Assembly (NCBI GenBank): GCA_041739225.1
Contig: JBGSOG010000079.1
Span: 1-64,000 of the forward strand
DNA from: BOKV01 sp041739225
GTDB lineage: Bacteria > Pseudomonadota > Alphaproteobacteria > Rhizobiales > Rhizobiaceae
Direction: 5' to 3'
DNA: 64,000 bases
The notes beneath the pieces are model-generated. The model saw nothing but the letters and a program-made list of their open reading frames with translations. It was not told the origin of the DNA and did no database searches. Shown here one piece after another: positions 22,819-31,044 of this stretch (its first letter is position 1; every line of letters starts with the position of its first letter). A program made the translations under genes and the position numbers.

Positions 22819-24847
22819 AAAAGACCCGTTTGAGCAGTTGCGCACATTGGAACCACCCGATTCAGGCGTGGAGGCAAAGCGCCGGGCGCTGATTGCCGCC
22901 ATGGCGCAATTTGACGACATGAAAAAAACGCGCGCAGCCACCCAAGGAATGGGTTGGGGTTGGCGTCTCATCACCGGGGGCCTGCAAACCTGGAGAGATG
23001 CCATGACACCCAAGATGAATTCGCGAAGCCTTGCCGGACCGGCCTTTGCCACGTTGCTGCTGGTTCCGGTTGTCGGCTATTTGAGCTGGAATCTCGTCGC
23101 CACCAATCAACCCACAGAAACGCAGACTGGTCGGAGCGAGGAATATTCCGGGGATTTGCCGGAAGGCATTGTTGGCGATGCTGCCAAGCAAAAAGCCACT
23201 GGTGAATTCACCGACAATCTGGAATTGCGCAGGCTGGCCCCGGAAGCCAAGAGCGATGCGGCCGACCTGTTGGCGCAAGCTGCGCCTGCGGCTCCACCGG
23301 TTCCCTTGTCTGTTGAAAGCCTGGCGGCTCCTTCCGGTTCCCCGTCCAACACGAGGGCCATTCGCAGTTTTGCGCAAAAGCCGACGGTGTTCATTCCCCG
23401 GCAACCCGATCCAACAGTTGATCTGGAAGAAGGTCGGGACAGGGTGGCGAAGTTCAACAGCAATCCGGTGAAACGGGTTTCCGAAGAGCCGGTTTCAACC
23501 TTCTCGATCGATACCGACACGGCGTCTTATTCGATGGTCCGGCGGGCGCTTCGTGAAGGACGGCTTCCCGATGCGGACGGCGTGCGGGTTGAAGAAATGA
23601 TCAACTATTTTCCGTATTCGTGGGCGGCACCGCAAAGTGCCGACGAGCCGTTTCGCGCAACAGTAACGGTCATGCCGACGCCCTGGAATGCCGACACGCG
23701 GCTGATGCATGTGGCGATCAAGGGCTATGAAATTGCGCAGCCCGAGAAGCCGAAAACCAATCTGGTCTTCCTGGTCGATACATCCGGCTCGATGCAGGAT
23801 GGCGACAAGCTGCCGCTGGTCAAGGCTTCCTTGCGGCTGCTGCTCGACCGGCTCGGCCCTGACGACAGTGTTGGCATTGTTTCTTATGCTGGCGAGGCCG
23901 GTGTGGTGCTGGAACCAACCAAAGCACTGGACAAGCGCAAAATCCTCGATGCGATCGAAAAACTGGGAGCAGGCGGTTCGACCGCTGGTGCTGCGGGCAT
24001 CGAAGAGGCCTACCGTCTGGCAGAGTCTTCTTTCATCGATGGCGGCGTCAACCGCGTGATGCTGGCAACCGATGGCGATTTCAATGTCGGACCTTCGGAC
24101 GATGAAGCGCTGAAAAGGCTGGTCGAGGCCAAGCGCAAAAGCGGTGTGTTTTTGTCGATACTCGGCTTTGGCCAGGGCAATTACAACGACCAGCTCATGC
24201 AGGTGATCGCGCAAAACGGCAACGGCACTGCAGCCTATATCGACACTTTGGCCGAGGCTGAAAAGACTCTCGTGCAAGAGGCTGCATCCGCGCTTTTCCC
24301 GATTGCCAAAGACGTAAAAATACAAGTCGAATTCAATCCGGCGGTCGTCGCTGAATACCGGCTGATTGGCTATGAGACGCGGGCGCTGAACCGTGAGGAT
24401 TTCAACAATGACAAGGTGGATGCGGGCGAAATCGGCTCGGGCCATTCCGTGACCGCGATTTATGAACTGACGCCGGTCGGCAGCCCGGCATTGATCGTCG
24501 ATGCCCTTCGGTATGGCAAAAAGGAGCCTGTGACACAGCCATCGGCCGGCGGCGAATATGGCTATGTGAAGATCCGCCACAAGGCACCTGATGGCAACGA
24601 AAGCAAACTCGTCAGCCAGCAGGTTGATGCGAACAATGTTGTGGAATTGAATGCTGCGTCGCAGGACGTGCGGTTTTCGGTGGCAGTGGCTGCTTTCGGG
24701 CAGAAACTGCGGCAGGACGACCGGCTCGGAAACTTTACGTATGAAGCAATCGGCGAACTTGCCACCCGTGCCAAGGGCGAGGATGCATTTGGCTACCGCG
24801 CAGAGTTTCTGACGCTGGTCCGGCTGGCGAAGGGATTGGGTGAGTAA
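22811..24847 (+). CDS. VWA domain protein with YfbK-like architecture, probable membrane regulator
   Basis: A 678-residue protein. Residues 1-75 are cytoplasmic and charged; a membrane helix lies at about 77-94 (AFATLLLVPVVGYLSWNLV); a disordered linker follows; a conserved YfbK N-terminal segment (FSIDTDTASYSMVRRALREGRLP) begins near residue 231; and a von Willebrand A domain (about 315-490) has the MIDAS motif DTSGS at 323-327 with LATDGDFNVG downstream. Because it overlaps the ECF sigma gene, the cytoplasmic part may act as its anti-sigma factor with the VWA domain sensing in the periplasm. Same two-gene unit occurs in other alphaproteobacteria. Function inferred from context. Confidence 0.82.
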   Translation: MTEKDPFEQLRTLEPPDSGVEAKRRALIAAMAQFDDMKKTRAATQGMGWGWRLITGGLQTWRDAMTPKMNSRSLAGPAFATLLLVPVVGYLSWNLVATNQPTETQTGRSEEYSGDLPEGIVGDAAKQKATGEFTDNLELRRLAPEAKSDAADLLAQAAPAAPPVPLSVESLAAPSGSPSNTRAIRSFAQKPTVFIPRQPDPTVDLEEGRDRVAKFNSNPVKRVSEEPVSTFSIDTDTASYSMVRRALREGRLPDADGVRVEEMINYFPYSWAAPQSADEPFRATVTVMPTPWNADTRLMHVAIKGYEIAQPEKPKTNLVFLVDTSGSMQDGDKLPLVKASLRLLLDRLGPDDSVGIVSYAGEAGVVLEPTKALDKRKILDAIEKLGAGGSTAGAAGIEEAYRLAESSFIDGGVNRVMLATDGDFNVGPSDDEALKRLVEAKRKSGVFLSILGFGQGNYNDQLMQVIAQNGNGTAAYIDTLAEAEKTLVQEAASALFPIAKDVKIQVEFNPAVVAEYRLIGYETRALNREDFNNDKVDAGEIGSGHSVTAIYELTPVGSPALIVDALRYGKKEPVTQPSAGGEYGYVKIRHKAPDGNESKLVSQQVDANNVVELNAASQDVRFSVAVAAFGQKLRQDDRLGNFTYEAIGELATRAKGEDAFGYRAEFLTLVRLAKGLGE

Positions 24848-24870
24848 GGCAAACCAGTTGGCAAGGGATG

Positions 24871-25632
24871 TTATCTCGGCCTTTGGCGTTCCTTGACATA
24901 AGGGAGGAGGAACTTTGCAAGTTCTTCCTCGACGGTCTCAGCAAAGCAATGGGCTGCGCTGCGATGTGCTTTGTGACCGGCTTGTGCTGAAAGAAACGCC
25001 AAAAATGTCAGCCATTCTCGCGGAGTCAAATCGCTAAATGCTCGCGCAACGATGCCATTTGCCGTGGCGCGGGCACGCTCCCATCTTTCGATATGTGTGG
25101 GCAGAATTTGATAGGAAAACGAAACTGAACTTGGTGTAAGCTGTCGTTGTGCATCAAGTATTGCGTGGTCGACTACGATTCCCGGATCTGAAATCGCGTT
25201 CACAAGCTGGCCCAGTAATTCATAGGATTCGACAATTGAAGCCGCTGCGAGCGCTTTTTGTGGATCAGAGTTCTGCAAGTTTTCAAACTCTGTTCGGACG
25301 TGATCAAAATGAAGATCGTACGCAGTTTGATTGAGACAGGTGTGCAGTTTGGAGAAATATAAATCCATTCGGCAGGCTTCGTATACCTCTCTTACAAGTG
25401 GCTCTGACACCGTAACAAAACCAGAAATGCGATCTGCAAAGCGGTCCGAAACAGGCTTGGGACCCATGTCTTCGAGATACGAGTGAGCGATCTTGGAAAT
25501 GTCTTTGTGTCCCCATTTTTTTAACAAACACAGAACTTCATCCATCAATGCTGAGGAAGCAATTTCAATTGACTCGAAAGCCGCAGACTCACGAAATGTC
25601 GAGACTATCCAACTTTCTGAGGAAAACGACAT
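24871..25632 (-). CDS. hypothetical protein (253 aa)
   Basis: I do not recognise this gene. It starts at the ATG at 25632, which has GGAG seven bases upstream; the frame would extend nine codons further without support. The product is rich in helices, with no signal peptide or membrane segment, and includes CLLKKWGHKDISKIAHSYLEDMGPKPVSDRF and a C-terminal half with WLTFLAFLSAQAGHKAHRSAAHCF and EEELAKFLLPY. Codon use is somewhat more A+T-rich than that of the flanking genes. It is convergent with the VWA gene and is probably a late arrival. Single-gene unit. Confidence 0.6.
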   Translation of the reverse strand: MSFSSESWIVSTFRESAAFESIEIASSALMDEVLCLLKKWGHKDISKIAHSYLEDMGPKPVSDRFADRISGFVTVSEPLVREVYEACRMDLYFSKLHTCLNQTAYDLHFDHVRTEFENLQNSDPQKALAAASIVESYELLGQLVNAISDPGIVVDHAILDAQRQLTPSSVSFSYQILPTHIERWERARATANGIVARAFSDLTPREWLTFLAFLSAQAGHKAHRSAAHCFAETVEEELAKFLLPYVKERQRPR

Positions 25633-25743
25633 TGATTGCTCCGCCCGTACGCACTGCAATCATGTCGGGAGTTTTTCTTCAGCGCAAGTGCGTATCTCTG
25701 ATGGCTTTCCGCAGAAAAAAATAGTTGTGTTGCAATAAATCGC

Positions 25744-26763
25744 CTAACCCCGTCTTTTTCCGCTTCGCTCGCGCTTGGGCTGCTCATCGTTTGCTGCAGA
25801 AGTCTTGTTCACCAACGGGCCAATGTCGGCGATGATCCTGTCGAGTTCGGGTCGATCCGCCCGGACGTGGGTGTCGATTGCCTCGCGCATGGCGGCAAGG
25901 TGTTCGCAAGCGGTGCCACAGCAACCGCCTATGATACGGGCACCGGCATCGACAGCCAGACAAGCGTAGTTCGACATGGTTTGTGGCGTACCGGTATAGA
26001 CCACCGCATCGCCCTTGATTACCGGAACACCGCAGTTCGCCTTGGCAACGATAATTGCCGTTGGATTTGCCTGCGTCATGTCCAGTACGGACGCCATCAG
26101 GTCGGATGCGCCCACACCACAATTGGCGCCAATGGCAAGTGGCGGCTGGCTCAATCCTGATGTGACGCCATGCATGTCTTTTGGCGCAAGGCCCATCATG
26201 GTCTTACCTGCTGTATCGAAAGAGGCCGTGCAAACATAGGGAAGCCCGGTGTTGATGGCGGCTTGGGCGGCGGCGCGGATCTCCTCGGGCGAAGACATGG
26301 TTTCAATCCAGAGCACATCGACGCCGCCGTCTTTGAGACCCGCCATCTGTTCGGCAAAGGATGCAACGGCCACGTCATGGGTGAGGGCTCCCATTGGCTC
26401 GAAGAGTTCGCCCGTTGGGCCGACCGAGCCGGCGATAACAACCGGGCGTCCTGCATGGCTGGCCGCTTCGCGCGCAAGTTCGGCAGCCCTTTTGTTTAAC
26501 TCGTGTACGCGGCCGTCCGCTTCATGCAATTTCAGCCGGTGGCGCGTGCCGCCAAACGTATTGGTGAGAATAATGTCAGCGCCGGCGTCCACAAACTGCC
26601 GATGCAGGCTGGTAATCTTTTCCGGCGATGACTCATTCCACAGTTCGGGTGCCTCGCCCGACGACAGCCCCATTTCGAAAAGGTTGGTTCCGGTTGCGCC
26701 ATCGGCCAGCAACACACCCTTTTCTGCAAGCAGACGGGAGAGGACATTGTCAGTCTGGTTCAT
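25744..26763 (-). CDS. bmt: betaine-homocysteine / homocysteine S-methyltransferase
   Basis: A 339-residue zinc-dependent homocysteine methyltransferase. Catalytic zinc ligands are visible in ANCGVG and GGCCGT; the homocysteine end is shown by LLADGATGTNLFEMGLSSGE at the N-terminus and TNTFGGTRHRL. This form matches rhizobial betaine-homocysteine methyltransferase (Bmt), transferring a methyl from glycine betaine to homocysteine to give methionine and dimethylglycine. I use the ATG at 26763, with AAGGG ten bases upstream, instead of the TTG two codons earlier. The C-terminal tail is Lys/Arg-rich (KRERSGKRRG). A palindromic operator lies 28-49 bp before the start; the same palindrome controls the pterin methyltransferase operon. 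Confidence 0.88.
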   Translation of the reverse strand: MNQTDNVLSRLLAEKGVLLADGATGTNLFEMGLSSGEAPELWNESSPEKITSLHRQFVDAGADIILTNTFGGTRHRLKLHEADGRVHELNKRAAELAREAASHAGRPVVIAGSVGPTGELFEPMGALTHDVAVASFAEQMAGLKDGGVDVLWIETMSSPEEIRAAAQAAINTGLPYVCTASFDTAGKTMMGLAPKDMHGVTSGLSQPPLAIGANCGVGASDLMASVLDMTQANPTAIIVAKANCGVPVIKGDAVVYTGTPQTMSNYACLAVDAGARIIGGCCGTACEHLAAMREAIDTHVRADRPELDRIIADIGPLVNKTSAANDEQPKRERSGKRRG

Positions 26764-26790
26764 GATCAAGACCCTTGAATTTCAAATCAT

Positions 26791-26812
26791 CATATAAAGA
26801 TTTCTTTATGTG
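26791..26812 (-). promoter_or_regulatory. palindromic operator upstream of bmt
   Basis: Halves CATATAAAGA and TCTTTATGTG around a TT centre (9 of 10 positions symmetric), extended by flanking AT. It lies 28 bp before the bmt ATG, the same distance as the matching site before the pterin methyltransferase gene (10546-10567). Confidence 0.7.
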
Positions 26813-26990
26813 ATGCGCTACCCTTTTTCTCGTCCTTGGTCAAGGCTGCTGTTCCTTGCGCCGGGCTGATTTTCCGAAAGCAGCCATTGTGACGAAAAAA
26901 ACGCAGCTTTAATGCCTGCGTAACGCTCTCCTAACGCCCTGTTTACGATAGCGGACTAAAGATGACGACGTGGCCGACAAAATCGCCACT

Positions 26991-27091
26991 CCCCGGATCA
27001 GGTACTGCGTACCGGGGTCCCTTTCGGGCAGAAAGGGAATGCGTCTCAAAACCGGTTTCCTATTGGCAAATGCCAAAAGGAAGCCGGTTTT
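26991..27091 (+). other. three tandem stem-loops in the terB leader
   Basis: First: GGTAC-TGC-GTACC with outer CCCC/GGGG (26991-27017). Second: CCCTTTC-GGGCA-GAAAGGG (27019-27037). Third: 20-bp arms at 27048-27067 and 27072-27091 with an AAAT loop, 18 of 20 paired, core AAAACCGG and CCGGTTTT, ending in a short T run. The third could end or attenuate transcription. Together they suggest a structured leader or a small RNA. Confidence 0.5.
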
Positions 27092-27186
27092 CGTACAATT
27101 GCATGTATTTGTGTTGTTATTCTTCAGTTTACGTGTATCGACCGTCAATTGCACTTGCATGTTTTGCTCATGTGCAAGGAGCGCGC

Positions 27187-27603
27187 ATGTTATCTGTGGC
27201 AAAACGCATTCTTGACAACATTGATGCCTGTGGGGCGCAATCAATAAAGCTCGATACACAAGATGATCGGACTGTGCTTGCGATATTCCTTTACAAGTTG
27301 ATCCTTGTCGACGGGCGGGTTCGTGATTGCGAGCTTTGGCATTTTCGTGAATTGCTTCGGACAAAACTTGGGGTTTATGAAGACGATATTGAGATGTTTG
27401 AAGAATTTGTGATTGGCTGCATACCATTTGCGACGGAAATAATTCCGTTTGCTGAAACAGTCCAAAGCATGTCTTTGGAAAAGCGGCAAGCCTTGGTCGC
27501 GATGATGCAGGAAATGTCAATTTGCGATACCGAGTTGCATGAACTTGAGATCAACCTCATCGTTCAGACTGCTGAATTTCTCGGGGTCCAAATACCAGGC
27601 TGA
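27187..27603 (+). CDS. TerB family tellurite resistance-like protein
   Basis: A 138-residue all-helical acidic protein. The TerB signature is in LAIFLYKLILVDGRVRDCELWHFRELLRTKLG (residues ~32-63) with the Asp and Glu residues of the metal-binding helices, followed by EKRQALVAMMQEMSICDTELHELEINLI. AAGGAG lies seven bases before the ATG at 27187, so I use this start rather than the upstream frame. The family includes TerB and DjlA-like domains; role in tellurite or stress response is not shown in most rhizobia. It stands alone, 80 bp before panB. Confidence 0.78.
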   Translation: MLSVAKRILDNIDACGAQSIKLDTQDDRTVLAIFLYKLILVDGRVRDCELWHFRELLRTKLGVYEDDIEMFEEFVIGCIPFATEIIPFAETVQSMSLEKRQALVAMMQEMSICDTELHELEINLIVQTAEFLGVQIPG

Positions 27604-27683
27604 CAAGCCGGCGCGAATATCTCCTCCACTGGCAAGACCGCGTTTCAGGCGCTAAAGAAGCCTTGGTGAACGGAGAAAAACAA

Positions 27684-28523
27684 ATGAGCGCGAGTACACC
27701 CATCTTGCCACCCAGTCCGGCTGACGTGAAAGCCAGAAAAGGCGGCGAGCCGCTTGTTTGCCTTACCGCCTACACGACTCCCGTGGCACGGCTGGTTGAC
27801 CCGCATTGCGATGTCGTGCTGGTCGGCGACAGCGTCGGCATGGTGCTGCACGGTCTTCCTTCGACCATCGGTGTGACATTGGAAATGATGATCATGCACG
27901 GCAAGGCGGTGGTCCGGGGTGCGGTCAATTCCACAGTCGTCGTTGACATGCCGTTCGGCAGCTACGAGGCCGGGCCGGAGCACGCATTTGCCAACGCGGC
28001 CCGCATAATGTCCGAGACAGGCGCTTCCGCCGTCAAGCTCGAAGGCGGGGTTCACATGGCGCCGACAATCCGCTTTCTGGTTGAACGCTCCATTCCGGTC
28101 ATGGCGCATGTCGGCCTGACGCCGCAGGCAGTGCATGTTCTGGGCGGCTACAAGGTGCAAGGCAGGGCGGATGATGCAAGGCGCGTGATGGCAGACGCAA
28201 GGGCAGTGGCGGAGGCCGGTGCATTTGCAGTTGTGCTGGAAAAAATCCCTGAAAGTCTGGCAGGAGAAATCACCACCGTCGTGCCAATCCCCACCATCGG
28301 AATCGGGGCATCCGCCGCTTGCGATGGCCAGATACTGGTCATTGACGACATGCTGGGGCTGTTCACTGCCTTCAAACCCAAATTTGTCAAACGCTATGCC
28401 GATCTGGGCGCTGCTGCCGATAAAGCCATTGCGCAATATGCCGCCGAAGTGCGCTCCCGCAGTTTCCCCGGACCCGAGCACGTGTTTCCAGATGTTGCGC
28501 CAGAGCCCAAGGGTCGCAAATGA
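27684..28523 (+). CDS. panB: 3-methyl-2-oxobutanoate hydroxymethyltransferase
   Basis: A 279-residue PanB from the ATG at 27684, which has GGAGAAAAACAA upstream (the GTG seven codons earlier is not needed). It transfers a hydroxymethyl group from methylene-THF to alpha-ketoisovalerate, first step of pantothenate synthesis. Seen motifs: LTAYTTPVARLVD, VGDSVGMVLHG (Mg site Asp-Ser), KLEGG, PVMAHVGLTPQ and IGIGASAACDGQILVIDDMLG. It overlaps panC by ATGA, so the two are co-translated. The methylene-THF demand links it loosely to the one-carbon genes of this window. Confidence 0.95.
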   Translation: MSASTPILPPSPADVKARKGGEPLVCLTAYTTPVARLVDPHCDVVLVGDSVGMVLHGLPSTIGVTLEMMIMHGKAVVRGAVNSTVVVDMPFGSYEAGPEHAFANAARIMSETGASAVKLEGGVHMAPTIRFLVERSIPVMAHVGLTPQAVHVLGGYKVQGRADDARRVMADARAVAEAGAFAVVLEKIPESLAGEITTVVPIPTIGIGASAACDGQILVIDDMLGLFTAFKPKFVKRYADLGAAADKAIAQYAAEVRSRSFPGPEHVFPDVAPEPKGRK

Positions 28524-29365
28524 AACCAAAGATCATTCGTGGCCTGCCAAAGCTGCGCAAGCTGGTTTCCGGCTGGAAAACCGCAGGGGAGGGTGTCGCA
28601 GTGGTGCCCACCATGGGCGCGCTGCATGACGGGCATTTGAGTCTTGCAAGGACTGCCTGCAAGGCTGGCGACAAGGTGGTCGTGACCATTTTCGTCAATC
28701 CAAAGCAGTTCAACAACCCAGAAGATTTGGCGAAATACCCGCGAACCGAAGAAGCCGATGCCGCAATGTTGGCTCCTGTCGGTGTCGACGTGATTTATCT
28801 TCCGTCAGTGGACGAAGTGTACCCACCTGGGTTTTCCACCAATGTAACGGTGGGCGATGTCAGCAAAAGCCTGGAAGGTGAATTCCGGCCGGGACATTTT
28901 GATGGTGTTGCCACAATTGTTGCCAAGCTTTTCCTGATGACGCAGGCAGACCGGGCATATTTTGGCGAAAAAGACTACCAGCAACTGATGGTGGTTCGCA
29001 AAATGGCGCGCGACCTCAACATGCCCATAGACGTTATTGGTTGCCCTACCTTGCGAGAGCCTGGCGGTTTGGCAATGTCGTCCAGGAACGCCCGGCTGTC
29101 AGCTGAAGAGCGGGCAACTGCCCCGGCGTTGCATATCGCATTGCAAAATGCCTCTGCGGCCATTTTGGCAGGCGCACCGGTGTCGACAACACTGGATACA
29201 GCAAGACAGCAGCTCGTTGCCGCCGGTTTTGGACCTGTAGAATATGTCGAGCTGCGTTCCTCGGCGGCATTGGAACCCATGATGGTGCTCGATCGTCCGG
29301 CAAGGCTTTTGGCCGCCGCCTGGCTCGGCAAGGTGCGGCTGATCGACAACATCGCAGTCGGCTAA
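28520..29365 (+). CDS. panC: pantothenate synthetase
   Basis: A 281-residue PanC joining pantoate and beta-alanine with ATP. The nucleotidyl transferase HIGH signature is MGALHDGHLSL (residues ~31-41); FVNPKQF, REPGGLAMSSRN (the KMSKS-like loop) and GPVEYVELRSS are also present. Length is normal for the family. It follows panB with a 4-bp overlap and ends the operon; the next gene starts about 220 bp downstream. Confidence 0.96.
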   Translation: MKPKIIRGLPKLRKLVSGWKTAGEGVAVVPTMGALHDGHLSLARTACKAGDKVVVTIFVNPKQFNNPEDLAKYPRTEEADAAMLAPVGVDVIYLPSVDEVYPPGFSTNVTVGDVSKSLEGEFRPGHFDGVATIVAKLFLMTQADRAYFGEKDYQQLMVVRKMARDLNMPIDVIGCPTLREPGGLAMSSRNARLSAEERATAPALHIALQNASAAILAGAPVSTTLDTARQQLVAAGFGPVEYVELRSSAALEPMMVLDRPARLLAAAWLGKVRLIDNIAVG

Positions 29366-29586
29366 AGCCATTTGCCCACCATGACAGCAATGGAGCCATT
29401 CTGTGTGGAAATACACAGACGCGGCTTGGGCTTTGTTCAATGATGACAATCTGACGGCCAAAGGATGACTTTTGCGTGATTTTGCCAGCTCATCAATAGA
29501 ATGAAAGGCAATGTCGGCTTAAGATTCGCTCCGGGGCTTGAATCATGGATCATCGTTCGCGCAGAGCGATCCGAATGGAGGGTGAA

Positions 29587-30009
29587 ATGAGAAATCTGTT
29601 GGCGGGTGCCGCCTTTTTGCTTTCGGGGTTCGTAGCCCCTTCACATGCTGCCGTGGTCGAGGTGCACATCGACATTTCCTCGCAGCGGATGTCGGTCTAC
29701 CAGAATGGATTTCCGCGCCACACATGGGCAGTATCCACTGCACGCAGGGGATATGTCACACCTACCGGCAACTACCGGCCGACGCGCATGACCAAGATGC
29801 ACTACTCGCGCAAATACGACAATTCGCCGATGCCGCATTCGATCTTCTTTCGGGGCGGCTACGCCATTCACGGCACCGGTGATTTGAAGAGGCTTGGCAC
29901 ACCGGCGAGCCATGGTTGCATCCGCCTGCATCCGGACAATGCGAGGACGCTGTACAATTTGGTGTCGAGTGCCGGCGCGAAAAACGCCCGGATATCGATC
30001 ACCCAGTGA
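29587..30009 (+). CDS. L,D-transpeptidase (ErfK/YbiS/YcfS/YnhG-type)
   Basis: A 140-residue exported enzyme with a signal peptide (MRNLLAGAAFLLSGFVAPSHA) and a single YkuD domain. The catalytic motif HGTGDLKRLGTPASHGCIRLH (His and Cys of the HxxG...SHGCxR motif) is complete. GGAGGG seven bases before the ATG at 29587 supports this start over two upstream ATGs. It would make 3-3 peptide cross-links or attach lipoproteins to peptidoglycan in the periplasm. It is a minimal-length member without LysM or PG-binding domain. Convergent with lpxXL. Confidence 0.9.
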   Translation: MRNLLAGAAFLLSGFVAPSHAAVVEVHIDISSQRMSVYQNGFPRHTWAVSTARRGYVTPTGNYRPTRMTKMHYSRKYDNSPMPHSIFFRGGYAIHGTGDLKRLGTPASHGCIRLHPDNARTLYNLVSSAGAKNARISITQ

Positions 30010-30042
30010 GGCATCCGGTCCAATGGATTGGTCGGATCGGGT

Positions 30043-31023
30043 TCACGCTTTCGCGCCTGAACCGGTCCGGCTTTCACGGCGTGACAGATCGTTTCGCCAG
30101 CGCTTGTGCAACCAAAGCCATTGGCCCGGATATTCGCGCACCCAATTTTCAACAACGTCATTGATCTTTTGGGTCAGCGCCTGAACATCCGCTTTCCCGG
30201 AAGCGTCGCGCGGTATTTCCAGACGGGACTGCATTTCAATTCGGAACTTGCCGCCCGGCAGTCGAACGCACCGGGCTGGATATACCGGGCAATCATAGCG
30301 ACGGACAAGTTTTGCCAGCAGATGATTGCCTTTGGTTGGTCGGCCAAAAAAGCTGATCGGCAAACCTTGCTTGTAGAACTGGTCAACCAGAAGACCGACC
30401 TTTCCACCTTCTTCCAGAATGTCGGAAAGCGCCCACGAGGCACCGGCTTTTGACGGAACAAGATGTCCCATGGCGGTCTTGCGGGCGGCCAGAACACGCT
30501 TGGCGATGTAGGGATTTTCCGGCGGTCGGAAGAGGGCGGTGACATTCACGCCATAGGCCGCCGATGCTACGGGCAACAATTCCCAATTGCCGGTATGTGC
30601 CGTAAAGCAGATTGCCGGTCCATCCAGAGCCTTGAATTCAGCGAAATTTGCTATGCCGCCTATTTCAAACCGGCCCTCGCCGGGCCTCGAATCGTCAAAG
30701 TCGAATATCTTGTCAAGGTAGGCATATTCGGCGGCGGTGCGCGAAAGATTGCCCCACATGTCGGAAAGAATGGATTCAATTTCCGTTGCAGACTTTTCGG
30801 GAAATGCAAGTTCGAGGCTTTTGCGCGCATGTTTGGTTCGCGGGTAGCGCATGCCGACGAACCGGCCCATCTTTTCAATGGTGTTGATTGCCGCATCGGC
30901 GGGAAACAGTTGCAGGAAACCCACGAAGCCAAAAAACAGGTTGGCAATTGTCCAGTTGGCTGCATTGCGCGCCAAAACATACCAGCGGGGATATTGTTTG
31001 GGTGTCTTGTGCAGCGTTGACAT
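30043..31023 (-). CDS. lpxXL: lipid A very-long-chain acyltransferase
   Basis: A 326-residue HtrB/LpxL-superfamily acyltransferase with the H-x4-E signature HTGNWE (residues ~141-146), an N-terminal membrane segment (NWTIANLFFGFVGFLQLF) and a C-terminal WLWLHKRW motif. The gene order acpXL-fabZ-fabF2-fabF1-adh-acyltransferase is the rhizobial cluster for 27-hydroxyoctacosanoyl lipid A, so this is LpxXL, which transfers the very long chain from AcpXL to lipid A at the inner membrane. Its start is close to the end of the adh gene, on the same strand. Confidence comes from context as much as sequence. Confidence 0.9.
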   Translation of the reverse strand: MSTLHKTPKQYPRWYVLARNAANWTIANLFFGFVGFLQLFPADAAINTIEKMGRFVGMRYPRTKHARKSLELAFPEKSATEIESILSDMWGNLSRTAAEYAYLDKIFDFDDSRPGEGRFEIGGIANFAEFKALDGPAICFTAHTGNWELLPVASAAYGVNVTALFRPPENPYIAKRVLAARKTAMGHLVPSKAGASWALSDILEEGGKVGLLVDQFYKQGLPISFFGRPTKGNHLLAKLVRRYDCPVYPARCVRLPGGKFRIEMQSRLEIPRDASGKADVQALTQKINDVVENWVREYPGQWLWLHKRWRNDLSRRESRTGSGAKA

Positions 31024-31044
31024 GGTGGATGTGTTTTTCGCGCT

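Larger units (their letters stand above)
26764..27186. other. divergent intergenic region between bmt and terB with structured elements
   Basis: 423 bp between two outward-reading genes. The bmt side holds the ATATAAAGA palindrome (26791-26812). The terB side holds three consecutive stem-loops (26991-27091), which would be transcribed with the terB leader. A 75-codon in-frame upstream extension of terB (from 26962) crosses the hairpins and is not regarded as coding. Confidence 0.6.

Noticed and set aside
26962..27186. N-terminal extension of the TerB protein by 75 codons
   Set aside because: It would cross three stem-loops, is Cys/Arg-rich and lacks an SD, whereas AAGGAG lies just before the ATG at 27187.
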